Shown piece by piece: positions 16,798 to 23,929 of a stretch of 64,000 nucleotides of DNA; the stretch's first letter is position 1; each line of letters starts with the position of its first letter. Source of the DNA: a virus; IMG/VR virus record IMGVR_UViG_3300042691_041718, positions 1 through 64,000 of that record. One strand, given 5' to 3'. The position numbers and the translations under genes were made by a program. Below the pieces are notes generated by a model that saw only the letters and a list, made by a program, of their open reading frames with translations, ran no database searches and had not been told where the DNA came from.

Positions 16798-17265
16798 GTG
16801 AAAAGGATAAAAAGTTTTAAGTTGTTTGAATCAACAGGTAGTAAAATGACGGCAAAAGATAGAGTTGTTGTTCTATCTGAGGTTAGAGAGGATATAGAAG
16901 GTATACTTTATGAGTTAGAAGATCATTTAGTTGATTGTAAAGTAAATATTCAATCTATTTATTTAAAAAATGAGGATAGATTTGGTCGTTCTTGTGATGA
17001 TTTTAGTTCAACCTTTCATGGTGATGATGATGGAAATGGTTTAATGCTTATGGTTACTATGGATGAAGTTGAACAAGATAAAAATAAAGATTTATTAGAA
17101 AGGTTTCTTCGTTTATTAAAAGAACATTTAGATTATGTGTGTATTGGTAATAGAATAGGAATGTCTAGTAATAGAGTTCGTGTTGCGTACACAATTGATT
17201 TGAGAGGTTATATGAATAAATTGATGGACAATCTTGAAGAAAATAAAAAAGTAAATAAAATATGA
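16798..17265 (+). CDS. Tagged protein, GTG start (155 aa)
   Basis: Starts at GTG; the following residues KRIKSFKLFES equal those of the next gene, and the two 36-nt starts are nearly identical, which fixes the start. The body is alpha/beta (VLSEVREDIEGILYELEDHL...) with family unknown. The stop overlaps the next ATG. Confidence 0.75.
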   Translation: MKRIKSFKLFESTGSKMTAKDRVVVLSEVREDIEGILYELEDHLVDCKVNIQSIYLKNEDRFGRSCDDFSSTFHGDDDGNGLMLMVTMDEVEQDKNKDLLERFLRLLKEHLDYVCIGNRIGMSSNRVRVAYTIDLRGYMNKLMDNLEENKKVNKI

Positions 17266-17606
17266 AAAGGATAAAAAGCTTTAAGTTGTTTGAATCTGTT
17301 TTAGAATTACCTGATAAGGAATATATTGAAGATGTTTTGATGGAACTACCAAGTTATTTTAAATATACTATTAGTTATTTTGATAAACCAGTTGATCAAG
17401 TTACAATCGATATCTCATCAAAGAATAAATTTACTTTAGATGAAATATCAGATGTATTTAACCATTTGGATAATTATCTTAAAGGATTTGGATTCAGATT
17501 GTATAGAAGAGGAGAAGTTGATTCTAAATCAATTAGAAATCCAGCGACATTCTCAATTGATTATATCAATTATAATTTACACATATCATATATAAGAAGA
17601 AATTAA
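17262..17606 (+). CDS. Tagged protein (114 aa)
   Basis: Tag MKRIKSFKLFES shared with the gene before, but the body (VLELPDKEYIEDVLMELPSY...) is different. Predicted alpha/beta, basic C-terminus. Overlaps its neighbour by 4 nt. Confidence 0.75.
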   Translation: MKRIKSFKLFESVLELPDKEYIEDVLMELPSYFKYTISYFDKPVDQVTIDISSKNKFTLDEISDVFNHLDNYLKGFGFRLYRRGEVDSKSIRNPATFSIDYINYNLHISYIRRN

Positions 17607-17615
17607 TAATTAAAA

Positions 17616-17625
17616 TTAATATATA
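17616..17625 (+). promoter_or_regulatory. TTAATATATA box, 4 nt before ATG
   Basis: CATT then the ATG of the metallopeptidase-like gene at 17630. Confidence 0.45.
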
Positions 17626-17629
17626 CATT

Positions 17630-18274
17630 ATGAAATATTTGAAAAGATTTAATGAGGCTGTAATTCAACCATATGATTTCACGGAAGCTCTTGAAAAAGT
17701 TAGATCAATGAGTAACATAACATTAGATAACTTAAAAGAGATATTCAATGATATGAATGTTGAGTTTGTTGATGTTGAATACTTTAAATCTAAACTACAA
17801 ACAAAAAAGGAAATCGAGTTGGTTCCGGTTGATATGCCTCCATTAATGGGTGGTATTCGATGGGGAGCTCATAATGTTTATACTAATAAAATGTATATCT
17901 GTATAGATGAGAATGAGTTTATAAAGTCTATTAATAGTCCATTAAAGAATAGGTTATTAGACTTTTTGGAAGAAGTATTAAGACACGAATCTGTACATAA
18001 ACAACAAGCTCAAAGAAGACCAGATGTAACTATAAGAAACTTAGAAAGATCACCAGTGGATCATAAGAAATATTTTAGTTCAACCGATGAAGTTATGGCT
18101 TATGCTGACTCATTTATTGTTCAATGTAGAAAAGTGGGAATGAGTGATGATGATATTTTAGATGTTTTGAGAGGTGGTAAAAAAGTATCTTGGATTCAAA
18201 ATGTTTATTCTTCTATGGATTTAGAAACTCAAAAGAGATTTAAAAAATATGTATATGAATACATTAAAAAATAA
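17630..18274 (+). CDS. Tagged putative zinc metallopeptidase
   Basis: 214 aa. Tag MKYLKRFNE then A. Zincin-type HESVH at 119-123 in the helix FLEEVLRHESVHKQQAQ, with a later TDEVMAYA that could supply the third ligand Glu. If processed and packaged it would be a protease delivered with the genome, or it could act in capsid maturation. Family beyond HExxH not recognised. Confidence 0.6.
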   Translation: MKYLKRFNEAVIQPYDFTEALEKVRSMSNITLDNLKEIFNDMNVEFVDVEYFKSKLQTKKEIELVPVDMPPLMGGIRWGAHNVYTNKMYICIDENEFIKSINSPLKNRLLDFLEEVLRHESVHKQQAQRRPDVTIRNLERSPVDHKKYFSSTDEVMAYADSFIVQCRKVGMSDDDILDVLRGGKKVSWIQNVYSSMDLETQKRFKKYVYEYIKK

Positions 18275-18284
18275 AAAATACAAT

Positions 18285-18515
18285 ATGAAATACTTAAATA
18301 AATATAATGAAAATAATAGTCAGATGAAACAATTTGTTTTAACGACTACAAGTGAAAGTTCTGATCACTACATCTATTTTATTGAGCACCCACAAATGCC
18401 TACAAGAGAAGAGTTAAATAAGTTTCTAGTTGAACAAGGTAGTGATGTTTCTGATGGTGAATCTTATGAAGATATTGATATGTGTGTTGAGATAAATAAT
18501 TTCAAGAGAATTTAA
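18285..18515 (+). CDS. Tagged protein (76 aa)
   Basis: Start chosen at MKYLNKYNE, which gives the shared tag; an upstream ATG at 18249 overlaps the preceding gene. Acidic body (FVLTTTSESSDHYIYFIEHP), family unknown. Confidence 0.7.
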   Translation: MKYLNKYNENNSQMKQFVLTTTSESSDHYIYFIEHPQMPTREELNKFLVEQGSDVSDGESYEDIDMCVEINNFKRI

Positions 18516-18530
18516 AAAATAAAAATAGAT

Positions 18531-18854
18531 ATGAAATATTTAAAAACGTTTGAAGGTTATAATGATAAGAGTTTAGCTGAAGAAATTGCTGAAGATATTC
18601 TACCAAAACTAGAAGAAATTAAAAAGGAAAAAGGTAAGTTCACAGTAGGTATGTTTGATAATTACATGGAAGAAAGAAAAGGTGATATGAAACTAACCGA
18701 TGAAGTTATGTCTGAATTGGTAAATATGGGTTTTGATTTTGATTCGGATGACGATGATGAAGATTATTATGATGAAGATGAAGACGATGATCAAGATGGA
18801 CCACCTCCAGGATTTGAAGGTTATCCTGGCCCAGGTTATTATAGTTTAAACTAA
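18531..18854 (+). CDS. Tagged acidic protein with Pro/Gly tail (107 aa)
   Basis: Tag MKYLKTFE then G. The middle is helical. Then a run of Asp/Glu (DSDDDDEDYYDEDEDDDQD) is followed by a PPPGFEGYPGPGYY tail. Such acid tracts occur in DNA-mimic and histone-like-binding proteins, but no specific function can be claimed. Confidence 0.72.
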   Translation: MKYLKTFEGYNDKSLAEEIAEDILPKLEEIKKEKGKFTVGMFDNYMEERKGDMKLTDEVMSELVNMGFDFDSDDDDEDYYDEDEDDDQDGPPPGFEGYPGPGYYSLN

Positions 18855-18856
18855 TA

Positions 18857-18890
18857 AAAAAAAAGAGTGATTATAAATCACTCTTTTTTT
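18857..18890. terminator. Bidirectional terminator
   Basis: AGAGTGATT/AATCACTCT stem flanked by A- and T-runs; ends the tagged cluster and the facing minus gene. Confidence 0.8.
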
Positions 18891-19272
18891 CTTCATTGAG
18901 ATATTTTATAAAATCAACTACTGTTCTCCAGTAGTTTTCTATTTTACTACCTTTTGAGTTTAGTCCGTTATACTCTACTTTTTTATAGACTTTACCACTA
19001 TATGGACATTTTTCTTCTATTAAACATCTATGACCAGATAAAGTAACCCAATTATAAATATCTTCTTCTAATTTATCAATCACTCTAAAGAGTGAGTCAT
19101 ATGAAATATGATATCTTAGTGTTCCATATTCTTCACTACAAAGACTCGCGGCTACCCATAAGTCTTTAGTTTCAATTCCACCCTCATAAGTATCTGATTT
19201 AAGAAGTTCCCAGTTAGGAACCATAAACTCAGCTATGATTTTATTGCCTTCTATTATTTCTTCACTAGTCAT
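18871..19272 (-). CDS. Hypothetical protein (133 aa)
   Basis: Unrecognised. Trp-rich helical protein with one CPYSGKVYKKVEY segment. Its last codons lie inside the shared terminator. Confidence 0.7.
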   Translation of the reverse strand: MTSEEIIEGNKIIAEFMVPNWELLKSDTYEGGIETKDLWVAASLCSEEYGTLRYHISYDSLFRVIDKLEEDIYNWVTLSGHRCLIEEKCPYSGKVYKKVEYNGLNSKGSKIENYWRTVVDFIKYLNEEKKSDL

Positions 19273-19442
19273 TATTTCAAAACCATATATTTAACACCAT
19301 CTACGATTTTGGTAACATATTTACCAGTTTCTTTTTTCTCAGCATTTTTAGTAGCTCTTTTGGTAGCAACTTTACCACCTTTAGATTTTTCTACTTCTCC
19401 ATACTTTTGTTTTAAAACCTCTTTCATTGAATATCTTTCCAT
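19272..19442 (-). CDS. Hypothetical Lys-rich protein (56 aa)
   Basis: MERYSMKEVLKQKYGEVEKS followed by many Lys, then a short strand (GKYVTKIVDGVKYMVLK). Stop shares bases with the next ATG. Own TATATTTG promoter upstream. Confidence 0.6.
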   Translation of the reverse strand: MERYSMKEVLKQKYGEVEKSKGGKVATKRATKNAEKKETGKYVTKIVDGVKYMVLK

Positions 19443-19463
19443 AACTCGTCTTATTTTGTTTTA

Positions 19464-19471
19464 CAAATATA
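19464..19471 (-). promoter_or_regulatory. TATATTTG box
   Basis: 21 nt before the ATG at 19442. Confidence 0.5.
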
Positions 19472-19496
19472 ATAACTTTTTTGGAATGGCGATATA

Positions 19497-19504
19497 AATA
19501 TATA
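19497..19504 (+). promoter_or_regulatory. AATATATA box, 4 nt before ATG
   Basis: GAAT precedes the ATG at 19509. Confidence 0.45.
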
Positions 19505-19508
19505 GAAT

Positions 19509-19679
19509 ATGATAAAAAAATATATTGAGTTTATAAATGAGGGGGTTTATCCATATGGATGTATTTTATTAGAAACACCTATTGAGATGTATAAAAAAAT
19601 AGTTGATTTCTTAAACCAATATAAAAATGTCGATATAATGAAATATCAAGTTGAACGTATTAAAACAATTAGAAAATGA
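19509..19679 (+). CDS. Tagged small protein (56 aa)
   Basis: N-terminus MIKKYIEFINE then G, the copy most like the T4 internal-protein signal (MKTYQEFIxE). Body is a short helix-rich domain. Stop overlaps the next ATG (ATGA). Confidence 0.65.
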   Translation: MIKKYIEFINEGVYPYGCILLETPIEMYKKIVDFLNQYKNVDIMKYQVERIKTIRK

Positions 19680-19918
19680 ACCCATATTATATAAGTGTTG
19701 ATCCATATAGAAATGATGTTGGATATAATTCTTTTTTAAGAGCTCAAAAAATCTTAAAAATTTTTAGGGGTGAAGTAATTGATAATTCACATAATAATTA
19801 TTTTGATAGTAGATGGTATAAGCCAGATTATTCTCAATACACAAAAGAGAGTTTGGGTAGTATTGCTTATACAGAATATTTATCTGAAAAGATTATGGGA
19901 ATTAACCAACAAAATTAA
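19676..19918 (+). CDS. Hypothetical protein (80 aa)
   Basis: Tyr- and Asn-rich small protein, family unknown, coupled to the preceding gene by a 4-nt overlap. In-frame sequence after its stop would continue as VEK repeats. Confidence 0.6.
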   Translation: MNPYYISVDPYRNDVGYNSFLRAQKILKIFRGEVIDNSHNNYFDSRWYKPDYSQYTKESLGSIAYTEYLSEKIMGINQQN

Positions 19919-19951
19919 GTAGAAAAGGTAGAAAAGGTAGAAAAGGTAGAA
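19919..19951 (+). repeat. 9-bp tandem repeat AGAAAAGGT x3
   Basis: Three exact units plus partial ends, directly after a stop codon and in the same frame, where it would encode repeated VEK. Confidence 0.9.
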
Positions 19952-19973
19952 GTTATATATTAATATATAACTT
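19950..19973. repeat. 24-bp perfect palindrome abutting HNH start
   Basis: Inverted repeat with arm AAGTTATATATT, ending at the base before ATG 19974 and containing TTAATATATA four bases from the start codon. Confidence 0.9.
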
Positions 19974-20561
19974 ATGAAAAAATGCAGTAAATGTGAATTA
20001 GAAAAAGATTTATCTCAATTTAAAAGATGGTCAGTTTGTATAGAATGTAATAAAATTTTAAATAAAAAATATAATGATTCTAGAAAAGAAAAAATGAAAG
20101 AATATTATATTGATAATAGAGATATTCTTATACAGAGATCTAGAGAAAATTACTCTAAAAATAAAGATTATATAATAGAGAGAAATAAAAAATATCAAGA
20201 AGAGAATAGAGAAAATAGAAATATTTATATAAATGAAAGAAAAAAATATGATAATCTATTTAAACTATCGATATCTATAAGAAAGTTGATTTACACATCG
20301 ATTAAGAAAAGAGGATTTTCAAAAAAATCAAAAGTGAATAATATACTAGGCTGTTCATTTGAAGAATTCAAAATTCACATAGAAAGTCAATTCAATGAAG
20401 GAATGACTTGGGAAAATCATGGTAAATGGCACTTAGACCACAAAACGCCGATAAGTTGGGCTAATACAGAAGATGAGATATACGAGTTAAACCATTACAC
20501 TAATTTTCAACCACTATGGGCTAAGGATAATCTATCTAAAGGAAACAAATGGTCTGATTAA
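19974..20561 (+). CDS. HNH homing endonuclease (family copy B)
   Basis: 195 aa. Cys pairs CSKC and CIEC, very basic linker, then GKWHLDHKTPISW and HYTNFQPLWAKDNLSKGNK. Sits upstream of the gp32 gene, while copy C sits downstream, so both flanks of gp32 are occupied by relatives. Confidence 0.88.
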   Translation: MKKCSKCELEKDLSQFKRWSVCIECNKILNKKYNDSRKEKMKEYYIDNRDILIQRSRENYSKNKDYIIERNKKYQEENRENRNIYINERKKYDNLFKLSISIRKLIYTSIKKRGFSKKSKVNNILGCSFEEFKIHIESQFNEGMTWENHGKWHLDHKTPISWANTEDEIYELNHYTNFQPLWAKDNLSKGNKWSD

Positions 20562-20576
20562 AATATAAAATAAAAT

Positions 20577-20726
20577 ATGAAAATTAAAACTAAAAGAAAA
20601 TTAAAAATATATTTTTCTATGGATCCAAATTTATATGAAGTTTTTGAAAAGCATATAGATGATAATCTTTTAGATAAATCAAAAGTTATAGAGAAATTAA
20701 TTGAGGAATATATGAAAAAAAATTAA
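20577..20726 (+). CDS. Small ribbon-helix-helix-like protein (49 aa)
   Basis: KLKIYFSMDPNLYEVFEKHI...KSKVIEKLIEEYMKK: a basic strand followed by two helices fits an Arc/MetJ-type DNA-binding dimer. Placed just before gp32, it could be a transcriptional regulator. Confidence 0.6.
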   Translation: MKIKTKRKLKIYFSMDPNLYEVFEKHIDDNLLDKSKVIEKLIEEYMKKN

Positions 20727-20757
20727 ACTTTCCAAATTATTTCTAATATAAATATTA

Positions 20758-20775
20758 ACTGACAACAAAGTCAGT
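20758..20775 (+). promoter_or_regulatory. Leader hairpin of gp32 gene
   Basis: ACTGAC-AACAAA-GTCAGT, 24 nt before the ATG. T4 gp32 controls its own mRNA through a leader structure; this hairpin may play a similar part (inference). Confidence 0.4.
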
Positions 20776-20799
20776 ATTAAAAATAAATAAAAAGCAATT

Positions 20800-21774
20800 A
20801 TGGCAAATGAAAACATTGATGATCTATTTAATGGAGGCTTAGACAGCAAAATGGACTTCTTAAATGAGCAAAAGACAACAACAAACAACGACGGTATTTA
20901 CCGAGTAGATCTTTCAAAAGTGAAAGACAAAAAAAGAGGATGGAGATCAGTAGTTAGACTTTTACCTAACTTAACAAAAGAAGGTAAAGTAGGTCAAATG
21001 GCTATCGAGAAAATCACACACTTCGTAGATATCAAAAACCCTAGAGAATTAGCTGGATGGTTTGATAGTCCAAAAAACTTCAATGAGAAATGTGCTTTAA
21101 CAGATTTGTATTACACAATGACAAACTCTAAAAACGCAGTTTTAATTGAAAAAGCAAGACAATTAAAATATTCTAAAAAGTATTACTCTTATGTTCTTGT
21201 AGTTGAAGATGAACAACAACCAGAATTAGTTGGTAAAATTATGATTTTCCAATACGGTAAAACTATTAAAGATAAAATCTCTCAAGAGAAAAATGGTGAA
21301 ATTTCTGGAGTACCTTGTAATGTATTTGATTTAGCAGAAGGAAAAGATTTCGTACTTATTGTTAAAGAAATTCAAACAGGTGATGAAACTTACCCAGATT
21401 ATAAAATGTCAACTTTTAAAAGTGAGACAACTTCTTTACCAGTATTCAAAAACGGTGTATTCAAAAATGTACCAACTATCGAAATTGATGGTAAAGTAAG
21501 AGTTAAACCAGAAGCTCAATCTATTGTTAAAGATTTCTTAACAGATAGAGAGCATGATTTAGAGGAATACGCACCAAAAAGATTGACTGATGAGCAAAAT
21601 GGTAAGATTAACGAAATCGTTAACTTCTTAACTGGAAAAGCTTCTTCTTCATTCTCAGCGACTAAAACTGAAACAAAACCATCTTCAGATGATTTTGAGT
21701 TCGAAGAAACGTTTACTCAAAAGACTACTACTACACAAGTAGAATCGGAAGACGATTTCTTTTCAGATTTGTAA
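20800..21774 (+). CDS. gp32-type single-strand DNA-binding protein
   Basis: 324 aa. T4-like order: short N-terminal cooperativity region, OB-type core (GWRSVVRLLPNL, KKYYSYVLVVED...GKIMIFQYGKTI), and a Ser/Thr-rich linker leading to the acidic tail EDDFFSDL that would recruit replication proteins. Core cysteines for the T4 zinc ribbon are not obvious. Strongly AT-rich leader with a hairpin, strong terminator after it. Confidence 0.88.
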   Translation: MANENIDDLFNGGLDSKMDFLNEQKTTTNNDGIYRVDLSKVKDKKRGWRSVVRLLPNLTKEGKVGQMAIEKITHFVDIKNPRELAGWFDSPKNFNEKCALTDLYYTMTNSKNAVLIEKARQLKYSKKYYSYVLVVEDEQQPELVGKIMIFQYGKTIKDKISQEKNGEISGVPCNVFDLAEGKDFVLIVKEIQTGDETYPDYKMSTFKSETTSLPVFKNGVFKNVPTIEIDGKVRVKPEAQSIVKDFLTDREHDLEEYAPKRLTDEQNGKINEIVNFLTGKASSSFSATKTETKPSSDDFEFEETFTQKTTTTQVESEDDFFSDL

Positions 21775-21790
21775 GATTTGAAAAATCAAT

Positions 21791-21826
21791 AAAAAAAGTG
21801 TCCTCAAAAAAGAGGACACTTTTTTT
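21791..21826 (+). terminator. Strong terminator after gp32
   Basis: A7GTGTCCTC-A6-GAGGACACT7. The last T and following ATATATA also form the promoter box of the HNH gene at 21838. Confidence 0.88.
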
Positions 21827-21833
21827 ATATATA
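21826..21833 (+). promoter_or_regulatory. TATATATA box, 4 nt before ATG
   Basis: Fused to the gp32 terminator; ACTT then ATG. Confidence 0.45.
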
Positions 21834-21837
21834 ACTT

Positions 21838-22518
21838 ATGACTAAAATTTGTATAAAATGTGGAATTGAAAAAGAATTGATCTTATTCGTAAAAACAAAA
21901 AATTCTTGTAAAGAATGTGAGAGTTTATATAAAAAGGAATATGCTCTTAGAAATAAAGAGAAATTAAAAGAGAAATCAAAAGAATACTATTCTAAAAATA
22001 AAGACTCTATAAAAGAAAGAGAGAAAGAAAGATATAATTTAGACAGGGAACGAAAGTTAACTTATCAAAAAGAATATTCTGAAGAAAATAGAGAAAAAAT
22101 AAAGAAATATAAGTCAGAATATTCAAGGATAAATAGAGAAAAAATAAGATCGTATAAAACAAATTATCAGCGAGAGAGGAGAAAAAATGATCCCATTTTT
22201 AAGTTAAAATCTGTTATATCTAGGATAATAAGAAACTCCATTAAATGTAAAGGTTTATCTAAGAATAAAAAGTCGATAGATATTTTGGGTTGTGATATTG
22301 AGTTTTTTAAAAATTATTTAGAGGAAAGATTTGTTGGTGATATGTCTTGGGATAATTATGGAGTAATTTGGGATATAGATCATATAATTCCGTTATCCAG
22401 TGCGATCAACGAGGACGATGTTATAAAGTTGAATCATTATACAAATCTTCAACCATTGGATTCTTATACTAATAGGTTTATTAAAAGGGATAAAATAGAT
22501 TTTGATTTAAACAAATAA
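21838..22518 (+). CDS. HNH homing endonuclease (family copy C)
   Basis: 226 aa. CIKC and CKEC pairs, long charged linker with repeated YSKN/REKIK units, HNH core IWDIDHIIPLSSA and HYTNLQPLDSYTNR. Uses the gp32 terminator as its upstream hairpin. Confidence 0.87.
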   Translation: MTKICIKCGIEKELILFVKTKNSCKECESLYKKEYALRNKEKLKEKSKEYYSKNKDSIKEREKERYNLDRERKLTYQKEYSEENREKIKKYKSEYSRINREKIRSYKTNYQRERRKNDPIFKLKSVISRIIRNSIKCKGLSKNKKSIDILGCDIEFFKNYLEERFVGDMSWDNYGVIWDIDHIIPLSSAINEDDVIKLNHYTNLQPLDSYTNRFIKRDKIDFDLNK

Positions 22519-22563
22519 GGTTTAGATATATATAATCAGAAGTTAAAAAATATATATATTTTT

Positions 22564-23475
22564 ATGAAAGGTAAAAAATTTAGAGATATTAGAACTGGAG
22601 AGGTTGTTAAGGTAATTGATTCATTTGAAAATATCGCAATTCTAGAAAACAAACAAAAAATTGATGTTCGAAGATTAGGTGATACAAATTACTTTGTAGA
22701 AGAAATTGATCCTCGTTCATTTCTTAATAATAGATCAGCTTTTGAATCATTAACTGAAACAATTAAAAACATACCAACCGATAATATGGTTGATGATGGA
22801 ACTGTAAATATGTCTAATTATAGTGGTCAAGTTAGACCAACTAGTGATGATAGTGCGGTTGTTTATTCATCAATTGAAGATGAAAGAGAGGAATTGGCTA
22901 GAAAGTATGGTGTGATTGATAATAGAGAAGCAACTGTTAGACAACAGGAAGCTTTATCTAGATTAATCGATGATGAAGAATTACCAACACCACCACAACA
23001 AACTTATATACCTCCAGTTGTTGATAATAATGTGCAAAGAGTAGAGGTTCAAAGAAATGAAGAAGGTGATGTTGTTCAAAGACCTCTTGCTAAACCAGAA
23101 GATCCAATTCACATAATGTTCAGAAATGCCAAAAAAGTAGTTGAGTTTAGTTTAGATTTAACTCTAAATAATAAAATTCCTAGATTAGACTTTATTGAAA
23201 TGATGGAGGATTCATATGAAAAAAGTATTATAGATTTCTTAGCATCTGAAATAGCTAATGATTTATTAAAAAATCCAGAAAATTTAAAATTTCAAATTTC
23301 TGAAAAGATAAAAGAAATGGTTTATAACAAATCAGTTAAAAAAACAACAACTAGAAAAAAACCAATAGCTTCAACAAAAAGAAATTTAAAACAAGAAAAA
23401 GAAGAAATTAAAGTTTCTGAAGTAAAAAAAGTCACTCGAAAACCAAGAGCCAAAAAAGAGACTGAGCAACAATGA
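22564..23475 (+). CDS. Hypothetical, probably virion-associated protein (303 aa)
   Basis: Unrecognised. N-terminal small beta domain (DIRTGEVVKVIDSFENIAIL), Pro/Gln-rich middle, helical segment, then a very basic Lys/Thr tail (KKTTTRKKP...). Leads a plus-strand run into structural genes. The basic tail could bind DNA or the acidic capsid interior. Confidence 0.65.
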   Translation: MKGKKFRDIRTGEVVKVIDSFENIAILENKQKIDVRRLGDTNYFVEEIDPRSFLNNRSAFESLTETIKNIPTDNMVDDGTVNMSNYSGQVRPTSDDSAVVYSSIEDEREELARKYGVIDNREATVRQQEALSRLIDDEELPTPPQQTYIPPVVDNNVQRVEVQRNEEGDVVQRPLAKPEDPIHIMFRNAKKVVEFSLDLTLNNKIPRLDFIEMMEDSYEKSIIDFLASEIANDLLKNPENLKFQISEKIKEMVYNKSVKKTTTRKKPIASTKRNLKQEKEEIKVSEVKKVTRKPRAKKETEQQ

Positions 23476-23873
23476 TAGACGAAAGATTCTTATTAGCAGC
23501 TGTTAATATTAGAAAAACTTATATCAATATGTTAAGTGATTTAAATAAGTATCAAGAAAAAGCAAAAGAAACGTTACAAATGTTGAATGATGCTTATAAA
23601 AAACTTGATAATTTAGAAAAGGACATGAAAAAAGAGGAAAATAAAAACAACGAAAGTTATTCTTCTTTAAATGAGTTACTAAAAATAATTGATGAAATAG
23701 AAACTGAAGGGAAAAAGTTAGAAAACTTTACTAATCCAATCAATAAAGAAATTGAAAAATTAGCTTTAGAAGAACAAGAATTATATAAACAAATTTGTTT
23801 AAATCATCCAGATTTAACCGAAGAACAAATAGTTGAATGTGTTAAAGAAAGACTATTAAAAGAAAACCTCTGA
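23472..23873 (+). CDS. Coiled-coil protein (133 aa)
   Basis: Almost entirely charged heptad-like helix, with KEENKNNESYSSLNELL in the middle. Overlaps the previous gene by 4 nt. Possible scaffold, spacer or tail chaperone; not assignable. Confidence 0.7.
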   Translation: MIDERFLLAAVNIRKTYINMLSDLNKYQEKAKETLQMLNDAYKKLDNLEKDMKKEENKNNESYSSLNELLKIIDEIETEGKKLENFTNPINKEIEKLALEEQELYKQICLNHPDLTEEQIVECVKERLLKENL

Positions 23874-23900
23874 TTGTATAAATGAGAGGTTTTCTTTTTT
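23861..23900 (+). terminator. Terminator
   Basis: AGAAAACCTCT pairs with AGAGGTTTTCT, then T6. It overlaps the end of the coiled-coil gene. Confidence 0.8.
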
Positions 23901-23908
23901 AATATATA
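23898..23908 (+). promoter_or_regulatory. Late-like box TTTAATATATA
   Basis: Merged with the terminator tail, 21 nt before the ATG of the 709-aa structural gene. Confidence 0.4.
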
Positions 23909-23929
23909 TCTAAAACATTATAGACTTAA

